DNA of 64,000 nt from contig NZ_FQYP01000007.1 in the NCBI RefSeq assembly GCF_900141785.1, positions 124,001-188,000 on the forward strand, in the 5' to 3' direction. A program made the translations under genes and the position numbers. Below the pieces are notes generated by a model, which saw only the letters and a list, made by a program, of their open reading frames with translations, was not told the origin of the DNA and searched no databases. Positions 51,843-61,137 of the stretch are shown one piece after another. Position 1 is the stretch's first letter. Each line of letters begins with the position of its first letter. The DNA is from Aquimarina spongiae (lineage in GTDB: Bacteria; Bacteroidota; Bacteroidia; Flavobacteriales; Flavobacteriaceae).

Positions 51843-52845
51843 TTTAAAAACATCCAACATACTTACCGATACCTTTGGTAGAACACACAATTATCTGCGC
51901 ATATCGCTTACCGAACGATGCAATCTTCGGTGTACCTATTGCATGCCTGCAGAAGGGATTCAACTCTCTCCAAAGGCAAATATCATGACCTATGAAGAGA
52001 TTTTTACCATTGCTCAAGAATTTGTAAACAGAGGGGTAACCAAAATACGATTAACTGGTGGAGAACCTTTGGTACGAAAAGATGCTGCAAAGATTATAGA
52101 ACAACTTTCTTCACTCCCTGTAGAACTTACCTTAACCACAAATGGAGTTATCGTAGACCGGTTTATTGACCTATTCAAAAAATGCGGAATACAATCGCTA
52201 AACATAAGTCTGGATTCTCTACATTCCTCAAAAAACCAGCAAATCACCAGAAGATCCTATTTCGAAAAAGTGTATCAAAATATCCTTTTGCTAGTTGATG
52301 AAGGTTTTGAAGTAAAAATTAATTGTGTATTGATGAAAGGATTTAATGACGATGAAATTATTGATTTTATCAATCTAGCCAAGGATCTACCCGTTCATAT
52401 TCGTTTTATCGAATTTATGCCTTTTGATGGAAATCGCTGGAATATGGACAAATTAGTATCCCTAAAAGAAATATTGGATCATGTCCATACTCATTTTATA
52501 AAAGACGAGGTTCTTAAATTACAGAATGCCCCCAACGACACCGCCAAAAGCTATCAGATTAAAGGATACAAAGGCACTTTTGCGATTATTAGTTCTGTTA
52601 CCAATCCCTTTTGCGATGGGTGTAATCGAATTCGACTTACTGCCAACGGTAAAATCAAAAATTGTTTGTTCTCTTCCAAAGAGTCTGATCTATTAACTCC
52701 TTTACGAGACGGAAAACCAATCGCTTCGGTTATCCAGAGTGCAATTCGATCAAAATTAAAGGTAAGAAACGGTATGGATACACTGGATAAGTTCAAAGAC
52801 ACAGATGGTCATAACAATCGAAGTATGATCCAGATAGGAGGATAG
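51835..52845 (+). CDS. moaA: MoaA, GTP 3',8-cyclase (radical SAM)
   Basis: 336 residues from the ATG at 51835 (another start lies three codons earlier). The N-terminal radical SAM cluster is CNLRCTYC, followed by LTGGEPLVRKD. The C-terminal cluster that binds GTP is CDGCNRIRLTANGKIKNC. The chain ends in the conserved Gly-Gly needed for activity. It catalyses the first step of molybdenum-cofactor synthesis and closes the cluster. Confidence 0.95.
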   Translation: MTDLKTSNILTDTFGRTHNYLRISLTERCNLRCTYCMPAEGIQLSPKANIMTYEEIFTIAQEFVNRGVTKIRLTGGEPLVRKDAAKIIEQLSSLPVELTLTTNGVIVDRFIDLFKKCGIQSLNISLDSLHSSKNQQITRRSYFEKVYQNILLLVDEGFEVKINCVLMKGFNDDEIIDFINLAKDLPVHIRFIEFMPFDGNRWNMDKLVSLKEILDHVHTHFIKDEVLKLQNAPNDTAKSYQIKGYKGTFAIISSVTNPFCDGCNRIRLTANGKIKNCLFSSKESDLLTPLRDGKPIASVIQSAIRSKLKVRNGMDTLDKFKDTDGHNNRSMIQIGG

Positions 52846-52850
52846 TTTCA

Positions 52851-53816
52851 TCACTTCACCATACAAACGGAATTTATATTTCCTTGATCATCATATTCTT
52901 TAACGGGATTATCCGGATCCAAGATCCAGGTATCATCAACAATAAACTTATAATGATGTTTCCCTCCAGAGAGCATGGTTCGATACACCCAACCTTTTTG
53001 GGTACGTGTCATCTCGTACGCGCTCTCTGACCAATCGTTAAACGAGCCCGCCAGAATTACTTTTTCTGCATCTGCATACCCATTTAATATAAATGATGCC
53101 GGAGCCTTAACATGAACTACAGAGTTATAACCATGAAATTCGTTTCTCCTTTTATCAGGATTCACTGGATCTTCTATCCACTCTCCATCGATAATAAATT
53201 TGTACTGATATTCTCCCGGTCGTATTTTTAAAGTAATGCTCCAACAATCCTCGGTACGCTTCATTTTAAAAAGATGCTCGTTCCATTTATTAAAACTACC
53301 GCTTAGTATTACTTTACGCGCATCCTCATGACCTCCCAACGTAAAAGTTACATTACCACTATCATCTGGATACGCCGCATAAATCTTGAGATTATATGCC
53401 GGTAATGCATGACCATTTCTGAAAGCTCTAACTACATTTGCATATTCTTTTGATGGTTCTGCCCATAGGGCATTATTGACGACAAACTTAAACTCCCACG
53501 AAAACTCGTCATCAAAGTCGTCCAGATTCTTTCGTAGTTCGTATCGATTTTCGTCGATCTTAGACATCTTCCAGTCGTATTTTGACCAATCGTTGAATGA
53601 ACCTGCCACCACTACATTTTCTATCTCAAGATATTCAAAATGATATCGTCTGTTTTGTTTATCGGCCATGGCAATACTGTAGTCTCGCTTGTCAAAAATG
53701 AATACGATCTCATCTCCTTCAATTTTATATCCTTTAAAGCTTTCGGTTTGTGCCAACACCACTTCCCCTGCAAAGGCAAGGAATAAAAAAATGATATGTA
53801 GTACTTTTTCTTTCAA
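52851..53816 (-). CDS. Secreted protein with three glycogen-binding-like (CBM48/AMPK-type) domains
   Basis: 321 residues with a signal peptide (about 1-22, ending VVLAQ). Three tandem E-set domains each show the pattern VxxAGSFNDW/VILSGSFNKW, then a hydrophobic strand and a YKFIVD/YQYKFIIDGEW strand and DP.NP. This pattern is typical of AMPK/CBM48 glycogen-binding domains. There is no catalytic domain, so it probably binds polysaccharide or protein outside the cytoplasm. Its start overlaps the 3' end of the retropepsin-like gene by 4 nt, so the two are made together. Confidence 0.85.
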   Translation of the reverse strand: MKEKVLHIIFLFLAFAGEVVLAQTESFKGYKIEGDEIVFIFDKRDYSIAMADKQNRRYHFEYLEIENVVVAGSFNDWSKYDWKMSKIDENRYELRKNLDDFDDEFSWEFKFVVNNALWAEPSKEYANVVRAFRNGHALPAYNLKIYAAYPDDSGNVTFTLGGHEDARKVILSGSFNKWNEHLFKMKRTEDCWSITLKIRPGEYQYKFIIDGEWIEDPVNPDKRRNEFHGYNSVVHVKAPASFILNGYADAEKVILAGSFNDWSESAYEMTRTQKGWVYRTMLSGGKHHYKFIVDDTWILDPDNPVKEYDDQGNINSVCMVK

Positions 53817-54799
53817 TTTCTAAGTATCGGATATTTTACAAAATAAAGCTTTTCTTTCTGATAATTGATGATTGTTCTTTTCTGTTGAAAAAACTCATAG
53901 CCCAAAACACCGTCGAGTTGTGTACCAAAAGCTTCATTCATTTTATTCAAATTGGTGAGCACGGTATTCATCGGACCAAAATACACACTTTTGCTTAGTC
54001 GTACTCGAAACAACTTTCCTGCAATCACTTCAATTTTATGATCCCCGGCACCAGAAAGCAATAGTCTTTTCCCAGGATAAAAATATTTAAGCGCCTTTCT
54101 TCCTATCTTTTTATTGATTTGGTTGAACTCTGCTGCAGTATCTAATCCAAAAACAACCGGTTTGTCACCTATATATCCATTAAGTACAATGGTATGGTGT
54201 CTCAGTTTAAAATCAACACTATCTGTAATTTTTTCTGCATACACCTTTTGGTCATATTTGTCTCCATTTCCATCCACCTTACTTAAGGTCATTTGATTAA
54301 GGTGCATATCAATAAAAACCTCGTAGTCTTTTAAGATGTTATATCCTATCACCCCCAAAAGGCGCATTTTTTTTGCTTTTTCGATATGTGATAGATTAAC
54401 AATATCAGAAGTTTTATTCTTTAGATTAAAATTTTGAAGGATAAACTCTTTTACATCTTGCTCAAAGGTGTCATCCATTACCTCTATGACCCCCGATGTA
54501 TTTCTTTTTCTGGATTGATGCTGATACTTTAACGGAAAATGAACTTCATTCAATATCATCGTATCGGATCCGGTATCGATAATAAAATCTCCCTTTTTCC
54601 CTAATAACTCGGCCTCTACTACGATAAGTCGATCAACCAACTTAAAAGGAATACGGGCGGTATACTCATTAAGAATTTCAGCTTTCGAAAACACAATATC
54701 CTCTGAAGAGAAAAACGAATGTCTAGGCGGGTTTTCTTTGGCAAACCCTCCCATCATACAAGACAAACATAGCACTATGCATAGTAGCATCTTTCTCAT
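53813..54799 (-). CDS. Retropepsin-like aspartic protease, secreted
   Basis: 328 residues with a signal peptide (about 1-20, ending GGFA). Two retropepsin-like halves, each with a catalytic Asp: FIIDTGSDTMIL (about 95-106) and VFGLDTAAEFNQI (about 221-233), so one chain can form both halves of the active site. Later phrases LDGVLGYEFF and NYQKEKLYF fit the family. It is translationally coupled to the glycogen-binding-like protein. Substrate unknown. Confidence 0.85.
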   Translation of the reverse strand: MRKMLLCIVLCLSCMMGGFAKENPPRHSFFSSEDIVFSKAEILNEYTARIPFKLVDRLIVVEAELLGKKGDFIIDTGSDTMILNEVHFPLKYQHQSRKRNTSGVIEVMDDTFEQDVKEFILQNFNLKNKTSDIVNLSHIEKAKKMRLLGVIGYNILKDYEVFIDMHLNQMTLSKVDGNGDKYDQKVYAEKITDSVDFKLRHHTIVLNGYIGDKPVVFGLDTAAEFNQINKKIGRKALKYFYPGKRLLLSGAGDHKIEVIAGKLFRVRLSKSVYFGPMNTVLTNLNKMNEAFGTQLDGVLGYEFFQQKRTIINYQKEKLYFVKYPILRN

Positions 54800-54962
54800 A
54801 CAAAATATGACATCACTAATGCCAAAGTTGTTACAATTTTGATGCCATATCTGAACAAGTTTAATATAATATTAAGAATTCTATCCCAGCTTCCAGTATG
54901 ACCAATATCATTTTTATTGAATCCCATTGGGTATATCTTTATTCGTATAAAAAAGGATGATC

Positions 54963-55799
54963 ATGAAAAATGTTTTGCTTCCCACCGATTTCTCAGACAA
55001 TTCCAAAAATGCTATTGCCTATGCCTTGCAATTCTTCAAAAATGAGGTATGTACGTTTTATATTCTTCACGTTCAAAAAGCATCTACCTATACCACAGAT
55101 GATCTGATGGCAGCTCCGGCAAATACATCTATACATCAATCTGTAGTGGGAGGTACCAAAGAGAAACTTGAGATATTAGCACAACAGCTAGAATCGGAAT
55201 ATTCAGAAGAAAATTATACATTTCATACTATTACTGATTACGACATATTTACTGATGCTATCAAACAGGTTATAAAAACCAAAGCAATAGATCTTATCGT
55301 TATGGGTACAAATGGCGCTACCGGAGCAAAAGAGGTTGTTTTTGGTAGCAATACCATTAATGTAATCCGAAAAGTAGACTGTCCCCTACTTGCCATCCCC
55401 GAGGGATTCTCTTTTACTCCCTTGCAGAGTGTATTGTTTACTATTGATTTTTCAGAGAACTTTACTACGAAAGGCATGGAACCTTTGGTCCATCTTCTCG
55501 AAAAACACAAAGCTATTTTACGAATACTGAAAATCAAAGAAGATGATACGGTGACCAAAGCCGAGTTTGATGATAAAAATCGAATGAGTACATTTTTTAA
55601 AGAAATTAATCATACCTTTCATTCAATCATAGCCGTTCCTACGTCATTAGCCATAAATAGTTTTGTGCAAATTATGGATGTTGATTTGACCGCGATGTAT
55701 ATTAAACAAGACACTTTTATAGATCGATTTTTTAAAGGATCAAAGATGTCAAAAATAAGTTATGGCACAAGAGTTCCTTTATTGATCATGCATATGTAA
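54963..55799 (+). CDS. Universal stress protein with two Usp domains
   Basis: 278 residues from the ATG at 54963 (an ATG two codons earlier is possible). The first domain begins KNVLLPTDFSDNSKNAI and ends with the nucleotide-binding motif GTNGATGAKEVVFGSNT. The second domain begins SVLFTIDFSENFTTKG and lacks that Gly pattern, so only the first half is likely to bind ATP. It is followed 14 nt later by a cardiolipin synthase gene and leads a stress/membrane gene set. Confidence 0.88.
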   Translation: MKNVLLPTDFSDNSKNAIAYALQFFKNEVCTFYILHVQKASTYTTDDLMAAPANTSIHQSVVGGTKEKLEILAQQLESEYSEENYTFHTITDYDIFTDAIKQVIKTKAIDLIVMGTNGATGAKEVVFGSNTINVIRKVDCPLLAIPEGFSFTPLQSVLFTIDFSENFTTKGMEPLVHLLEKHKAILRILKIKEDDTVTKAEFDDKNRMSTFFKEINHTFHSIIAVPTSLAINSFVQIMDVDLTAMYIKQDTFIDRFFKGSKMSKISYGTRVPLLIMHM

Positions 55800-55812
55800 A
55801 CCCTACTAAAAC

Positions 55813-57246
55813 GTGAATCAACCTATCATATTCACCATTTTATCTGCTACGTATATCCTGATAGGGGTATTTATTATAGTACGGTTACTTTTAAATGGGA
55901 TGAGGCCCACCAAAACTCTTGCTTGGATGCTTGCCATTTTTACGATTCCTGTGGGAGGTATCCTCTTGTATTTAATGCTGGGTAGAAATCGCAGAAAAAA
56001 CAAACTTTTCAAACTAAAACGTACGCCAAAAGTTAATGCGTATATCCAAAGGGCATTACAACACTACGTCCCCATTTCTAAACAAGAACATAAGGAACAT
56101 CAAAAATTAATCTCATTAATCACCCAAAACTCATATTTCGCACCGAGTTCTGGGAATCAATTAACTTTACTAAAAAACGGAGAGCCTACATTTAGCGCGA
56201 TTTTTGAAGCCCTAAAAAAGGCTAAGCATTTTATTCATCTGGAGTATTACATTTTCGAAGAAGGGGAATTGACAAAAGAGCTATTTCAGCTTTTTTCTGA
56301 AAAAGTGAAAAGTGGAGTCCAAATTCGAATCATTTATGATGGTATTGGCAGTCGATCGTTAAGCAAAAAATACATCAAAAAACTCAACGAAATAGGAGTA
56401 GAAACAAGCCGATTTCTTCCTATTCGATTTGGTAAACTTTTGAATTCTATAAACTATAGAAACCATCGTAAAATTATTGTTGTCGATGATGAAATAGCCT
56501 TTACCGGAGGCATTAACGTCTCTGACAAATATGTAAAAGGAGATCCTAATCTTGGGGTATGGCATGATACACATTTGCAAATCCAAGGACCAGTGGTACA
56601 TAGTCTACAAACCATATTTGCAATGGACTGGTTTTTAATAACCGAAGATGAGGATATTCTGGACACAGCTTACTTTGCACCAGATCAAAAAACAGGAGAA
56701 GCCACGGTGCAAATCGTTCACTCTGGACCGGATTCGGATTTCTCGGCCGCCAGACAGCTTTTTTTCTCTATGATCAATGAAGCAAAAGACTACGTATACA
56801 TTACCAATCCTTATATCATTCCGGGTGAAAGTATTTTAGAATCTCTAAAAGTAGCTTCTTTGAGCGGTGTAGATGTACGGTTGTTACTCTCCAAAAAATC
56901 AGACAACCCAATTGTAAAATGGTGTGTGCGATCTTATTTTGAAGACCTGCTTCAAGCGGGAGTAAAAATATATTTATTCCCAGAAGGTTTTGTGCACAGT
57001 AAGACGATCGTTGCCGACGATACTGTATCTTCGATAGGAACCACGAATCTCGATATCCGAAGTTTTGAACAGAATTATGAAGTGAATGCCGTGGTTTATG
57101 AAGATTCGTTTTCTATTGCCTTGAAAAATGATTTTTTGCAGGATTGTAATCATAGCATTGAACTAAAGTATGATACCTTTGTAAAAAGACCTTGGCATCA
57201 CAAAATAAAAGAAGGAGTAGCTAAAATTTTTAGCCCTGTACTATAA
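55813..57246 (+). CDS. Cardiolipin synthase (phospholipase D family)
   Basis: 477 residues from a GTG start (no ATG fits better; the N-terminus then forms two membrane helices, about 6-26 and 36-56). Two HKD motifs: HRKIIVVDDEIAFTGG (about 217) and HSKTIVADDTVSSIGT (about 396). The enzyme joins phosphatidylglycerol molecules to form cardiolipin at the inner membrane. Gaps of 13 and 11 nt to its neighbours suggest one transcript. Confidence 0.92.
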   Translation: MNQPIIFTILSATYILIGVFIIVRLLLNGMRPTKTLAWMLAIFTIPVGGILLYLMLGRNRRKNKLFKLKRTPKVNAYIQRALQHYVPISKQEHKEHQKLISLITQNSYFAPSSGNQLTLLKNGEPTFSAIFEALKKAKHFIHLEYYIFEEGELTKELFQLFSEKVKSGVQIRIIYDGIGSRSLSKKYIKKLNEIGVETSRFLPIRFGKLLNSINYRNHRKIIVVDDEIAFTGGINVSDKYVKGDPNLGVWHDTHLQIQGPVVHSLQTIFAMDWFLITEDEDILDTAYFAPDQKTGEATVQIVHSGPDSDFSAARQLFFSMINEAKDYVYITNPYIIPGESILESLKVASLSGVDVRLLLSKKSDNPIVKWCVRSYFEDLLQAGVKIYLFPEGFVHSKTIVADDTVSSIGTTNLDIRSFEQNYEVNAVVYEDSFSIALKNDFLQDCNHSIELKYDTFVKRPWHHKIKEGVAKIFSPVL

Positions 57247-57257
57247 CAAAATATGCT

Positions 57258-58028
57258 ATGAAAGAGTCAAAAAACATAGGACTAGTTTTATCGGGAGGAG
57301 GATTTAAAGGAGTAGCCCATATTGGTGCAATACAAGCTATAGAAGAAGTTGGAATTGCTATCAAATACATTTCAGGGTCCAGTGCGGGGGCTCTTGTTGG
57401 TGCTATGTATGCGGCAGGCCATTCTCCTGAAGTGATCAAACGTTTTTTTCAAAAAACCTCTTTGTTTAATTTCAATAGATTTACTCGCAAAAAAGCTGGT
57501 TTTCTGGATTCAGAAAAGTTCTATAATGATCTCATTTCCTTTTTCCCAGAAAATACATTCGAGTCATTGCAAAAAAATATGTTTGTCACTACTACCAACC
57601 TGGTAGAAGGAGTAACTGAGGTATTTAGCAGTGGACAACTCATTAAACCTTTATTAGCTTCGGCGGCTTTCCCAGGGGTGTTTACTCCTGTGATGATTGG
57701 TGATCAGCTGTATGCAGATGGTGGAATTTTGGATAATTTCCCGGTAGCTCCACTACAGCAAAATTGTGACTTTATTATTGGAGTGGATGTATCCCCTATC
57801 AAAAAACCAAAGATTTCAGATTTCAAACACTCCTATAATGTTATGCAAAGAGCCTATTATTTAAGAGCCGTACCTAATTCTGAAACCAGATTTTCGCAAT
57901 GCGATATGATCATACAAGCCAAAGCATTAGCCAATTATGGTCTTTTTAACAGTAATAATCTGGACAAAGTATATGATCTGGGGTATAATGAAGCGAAAGC
58001 AAAGATCGAACAATTTCTAAGCAGCTAA
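57258..58028 (+). CDS. Patatin-like phospholipase
   Basis: 256 residues. The oxyanion motif is SGGGFKGVAH (about 12-21), the nucleophile elbow SGSSAGALVG (GxSxG, Ser about 42) and the catalytic Asp in ADGGILDNFP (about 155). It has no signal peptide, so it acts on lipids from the cytoplasmic side. It lies between cardiolipin synthase and a Crp/Fnr regulator with 11- and 2-nt gaps, so it probably belongs to the same unit. Confidence 0.9.
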   Translation: MKESKNIGLVLSGGGFKGVAHIGAIQAIEEVGIAIKYISGSSAGALVGAMYAAGHSPEVIKRFFQKTSLFNFNRFTRKKAGFLDSEKFYNDLISFFPENTFESLQKNMFVTTTNLVEGVTEVFSSGQLIKPLLASAAFPGVFTPVMIGDQLYADGGILDNFPVAPLQQNCDFIIGVDVSPIKKPKISDFKHSYNVMQRAYYLRAVPNSETRFSQCDMIIQAKALANYGLFNSNNLDKVYDLGYNEAKAKIEQFLSS

Positions 58029-58030
58029 CA

Positions 58031-58663
58031 ATGATAGACGGACTACAGCAAAACTATGGTGATTTTTTTGAACCCGCTCTTATAAAAGAAATCACAAGCG
58101 TAGGTACTTTTAGAGAAGTATCAGAAGGGGATGAACTTATAAGAGCTGGCAGTTATATCAAATCAATGCCATTGATCATTAATGGTGCTATTAAAATCCT
58201 AAGGCAAGACACTGAAGGGGATGAATTATTGCTATATTTCCTAGAGCGTGGTGATACTTGCGCAATGACATTATCTTGTTGTTTGGGACATCATAAAAGT
58301 GAAATTAAGGCAATTGCCGAAACTGATGCTTCTTTGGTAATGATTCCTGTAGAAAAAATGGAAGAATGGACTACCAGATACAAGTCCTGGCGAAATTTTG
58401 TTTTTGATAGTTATCACAAAAGATTAATTGAAGCCATAGAAACTATCGACAGCATTGCCTTTTTAAAAATGGATGATCGCTTATTGAAATACCTACACGA
58501 CAAATCCAAAGTAACCAGTGACAATGTGTTGAAAAATACACATCAGGAAATTGCATATGACCTTCATACATCAAGGGTAGTCATTTCCAGGCTTCTTAAA
58601 AAGCTTGAAACCAAAGGAAAAGTAAAACTCAACAGAAACAGTATTGAAGTAATAGATCTTTGA
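58031..58663 (+). CDS. Crp/Fnr-family regulator with Cys-rich sensor domain
   Basis: 210 residues. The N-terminal cyclic-nucleotide-binding-like domain (about 15-125) includes LERGDTCAMTLSCCLGHHKS, with three Cys close together (about 77-84). The C-terminal helix-turn-helix has THQEIAYDLHTSRVVISRLLKKLE (about 170-195). The nearby sulfur genes carry GTAAC-N4-GTTAC palindromes that fit a Crp/Fnr dimer site, so this is the likely activator. The Cys cluster suggests sensing of a sulfur or redox signal (inference). It starts 2 nt after the patatin stop. Confidence 0.9.
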   Translation: MIDGLQQNYGDFFEPALIKEITSVGTFREVSEGDELIRAGSYIKSMPLIINGAIKILRQDTEGDELLLYFLERGDTCAMTLSCCLGHHKSEIKAIAETDASLVMIPVEKMEEWTTRYKSWRNFVFDSYHKRLIEAIETIDSIAFLKMDDRLLKYLHDKSKVTSDNVLKNTHQEIAYDLHTSRVVISRLLKKLETKGKVKLNRNSIEVIDL

Positions 58664-58670
58664 TGGTTCG

Positions 58671-58684
58671 GTAACAAATGTTAC
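58671..58684 (+). promoter_or_regulatory. Crp/Fnr-type site 1, upstream of tauE
   Basis: GTAACA-AA-TGTTAC, a 14-bp inverted repeat. The -7 element TATTTTTG (58707-58714) starts exactly 22 nt further on. This places the site centre close to -41, the class II activator position. Confidence 0.7.
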
Positions 58685-58727
58685 TGTAGTGCCCTTTTGC
58701 TCAAGTTATTTTTGCTGAAAAAATGTA

Positions 58728-59525
58728 ATGGAAATAACTGAAGTTATTGGGTTTATTGCAGCATTAATTATAGGTATTGTATTAGGTTTAATCGGTGGAG
58801 GAGGTTCCATCCTTACCGTACCCGTATTAGTATACATATTACATATTAACCCTATAACGGCAACAGCATATTCTTTGTTTGTTGTAGGAGTTTCATCTAC
58901 AGCTGGTGCTATCCAAAATCTAAAAAAGGGATTAATCGACTTTCAAACCGCCTTAATATTTGCTATACCGTCCCTTTTAGCCGTATATGGGACCCGAAGA
59001 TATATAGTACCTGCAATTCCGAATCAATTAATAAGCTACAAGAACATAATCATCACCAAGGAAATTGGACTGATGATCTTTTTTGCTCTTATCATGTTTA
59101 TAGCATCAATGTCCATGATAAGGAATGATAAAAGAAAAACAAAATCTCTTGTAAAATCCAACACATCATATACCTTGATCTTTATAGAAGGTATTGTGGT
59201 AGGGATTTTAACTGGGTTGGTTGGTGCCGGTGGTGGTTTTTTAATTATCCCAGCTCTGGTACTCATGGCAAAGTTACCCATGAAAAAAGCGGTAGCAACA
59301 TCCCTGCTCATCATCGCCATAAAATCTCTTATTGGTTTTATGGGCGATGTAGAAAATTTAGAGATCGAATGGCATTTTTTATTACCATTTACTCTTGTTG
59401 CTGTTTTAGGCATATTTTTGGGTACTTATTTTACTCGATATATCGAAGGAAAAAAACTTGAAAAAGGATTTGGATGGTTTGTTTTGCTAATGAGTATCTA
59501 CATCCTCCTCAAAGAAGTTACCTAA
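58728..59525 (+). CDS. TauE/SafE-family sulfite/sulfonate exporter-like permease
   Basis: 265 residues with about eight hydrophobic helices in two related halves. The repeat motif GLIGGGGSILTVPVLVYIL (about 20-39) recurs as GLVGAGGGFLIIPALVLM. The family moves sulfur-containing anions or related compounds across the inner membrane. A Crp/Fnr-type site and a TATTTTTG promoter lie directly upstream. It is the first of the sulfur genes, so export of sulfite or thiosulfate formed by the downstream dioxygenase is plausible. Confidence 0.88.
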   Translation: MEITEVIGFIAALIIGIVLGLIGGGGSILTVPVLVYILHINPITATAYSLFVVGVSSTAGAIQNLKKGLIDFQTALIFAIPSLLAVYGTRRYIVPAIPNQLISYKNIIITKEIGLMIFFALIMFIASMSMIRNDKRKTKSLVKSNTSYTLIFIEGIVVGILTGLVGAGGGFLIIPALVLMAKLPMKKAVATSLLIIAIKSLIGFMGDVENLEIEWHFLLPFTLVAVLGIFLGTYFTRYIEGKKLEKGFGWFVLLMSIYILLKEVT

Positions 59526-59534
59526 AAAAGCTTT

Positions 59535-59548
59535 GTAACAATAGTTAC
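59535..59548 (+). promoter_or_regulatory. Crp/Fnr-type site 2, upstream of the persulfide dioxygenase gene
   Basis: GTAACAATAGTTAC; a perfect TATTTTTG -7 element (59571-59578) starts exactly 22 nt downstream, as at site 1. Confidence 0.7.
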
Positions 59549-59643
59549 TGATTTCAAATAATAATTGGCTTATTTTTGCATAATACTCAATCAATAAACT
59601 ATATTTCCATCCTGAGATGGATTATATTCAAAAGAAGAACAAA

Positions 59644-61056
59644 ATGACGATAGAACAAATATATACAGGATGTTTGGCCCAGGGGGCATATTATATAGAA
59701 AGTAATGGTGAAGTTGCTATTATTGATCCTTTGAGAGAGGTAAAACCTTATATTGAAAAGGCGAATGAAAATAACGCCAAAATAAAATACATTTTTGAAA
59801 CGCATTTTCATGCGGATTTCGTTAGCGGGCACCTCACATTAGCAAAAGAAACAGGAGCCGAAATTATCTACGGACCTTTAGCCAATCCATCTTTTGAAGC
59901 TACAATCGCCAAAGATAATCAAGAGTTTCAACTTGGGGATATTACCATACTAGCATTACATACTCCTGGACATACCATAGAAAGCACCACTTACCTCTTA
60001 AGAGATCCAAACGGAAAGGATCATGCAATATTTAGTGGAGATACCTTGTTTCTTGGAGATGTAGGTCGCCCAGATCTGGCGCAAAAGGCAGCAAATATGA
60101 CCCAAGAGCAACTTGCAGAAACCTTGTATGATAGCTTACGAAATAAGATCATGCCTCTGGCAGACGATGTTATTGTCTATCCTGCTCACGGTGCAGGTTC
60201 TGCCTGTGGTAAAAATATGATGAAAGAGACTGTGGATACCCTAGGCAATCAGAAAAAAATGAATTATGCATTGCGTGCAGATATGACCAAAGTAGAATTT
60301 GTAAAAGAAGTTACCGAAGGTTTATTACCTCCTCCATTGTATTTCCCGCTGAATGTAAAAATGAATAAGGAAGGGTATAAGGATATCGATGAAGTAATAG
60401 AACAAGGTGCCAGACCATTGTCTGCTTCAGCTTTTGAAGCTTTGGCTAACGAAACAGGTGCAGTGGTATTAGATGTAAGACACCAAAATGAATATGTGCA
60501 AGGACATGTCCCAAGGTCTATTTTTATTGGTATCGACGGAGGCTTTGCACCGTGGGTAGGAGCCTTAATTGCCGATGTACAACAACCCATTTTGCTGGTA
60601 GCTCCAGAAGGTCGTGTTGAGGAAACCATTACGCGTTTATCTCGTGTTGGTTTTGACAATACCCTGGGGTATCTCGAAGGCGGATTCGAAGCCTGGAAAA
60701 AGGCCAATAAAGAGTTTGATACCGTCACTTCAATATCAGCTTCTGTATTTAAAGAAAAACTCGATAAGGACGAAATCCCCGTCTTTGACGTAAGAAAGGA
60801 AAGTGAATTTGTAGCAGAACATGTGGATAAGGCTAAAAACTCTCCTTTGGATTATTTGAATGACTACCTTCAGGATTTTCCTGAAAAAGAAACATTTTTC
60901 ATACACTGTGCTGGTGGGTATCGTTCGGTTATAGCTGCTTCAATATTAAAGAGTAGAGGTATTCATAACCTAGTGGATATTGCAGGAGGGTTTAAGGATA
61001 TAAAAAATGCAGGTATCGCTACCACGGACTACGTTTGCCCTACTACACTCAAATAA
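59644..61056 (+). CDS. Persulfide dioxygenase-rhodanese fusion (MBL fold)
   Basis: 470 residues from the ATG at 59644. An in-frame ATG nine codons earlier is possible, but the family begins near MTIEQIYTGC. The metallo-beta-lactamase domain has THFHADFVSGH (about 53-63), HTPGHT, SGDTLFLGDVGRPDL and YPAHGAGSACG, the ETHE1-like pattern. Two rhodanese domains follow. The first has no active-site Cys (LLVAPEGRVEET); the second has HCAGGYRS. It oxidises persulfide to sulfite and passes sulfane sulfur. It sits between TauE and YeeE-like transporters. Confidence 0.9.
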   Translation: MTIEQIYTGCLAQGAYYIESNGEVAIIDPLREVKPYIEKANENNAKIKYIFETHFHADFVSGHLTLAKETGAEIIYGPLANPSFEATIAKDNQEFQLGDITILALHTPGHTIESTTYLLRDPNGKDHAIFSGDTLFLGDVGRPDLAQKAANMTQEQLAETLYDSLRNKIMPLADDVIVYPAHGAGSACGKNMMKETVDTLGNQKKMNYALRADMTKVEFVKEVTEGLLPPPLYFPLNVKMNKEGYKDIDEVIEQGARPLSASAFEALANETGAVVLDVRHQNEYVQGHVPRSIFIGIDGGFAPWVGALIADVQQPILLVAPEGRVEETITRLSRVGFDNTLGYLEGGFEAWKKANKEFDTVTSISASVFKEKLDKDEIPVFDVRKESEFVAEHVDKAKNSPLDYLNDYLQDFPEKETFFIHCAGGYRSVIAASILKSRGIHNLVDIAGGFKDIKNAGIATTDYVCPTTLK

Positions 61057-61074
61057 TTTGAACATAGACCGTGT

Positions 61075-61088
61075 GTAACATTTGTTAC
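61075..61088 (+). promoter_or_regulatory. Crp/Fnr-type site 3, upstream of the YeeE-like pair
   Basis: GTAACATTTGTTAC followed by TGATATC. Counting the same 22 nt leads to TTTCTTTA (61111-61118), a weaker -7 match than at sites 1 and 2. Confidence 0.65.
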
Positions 61089-61137
61089 TGATATCTTTTT
61101 CAAATTTTGATTTCTTTATCCTCAAAATACAGAAATC

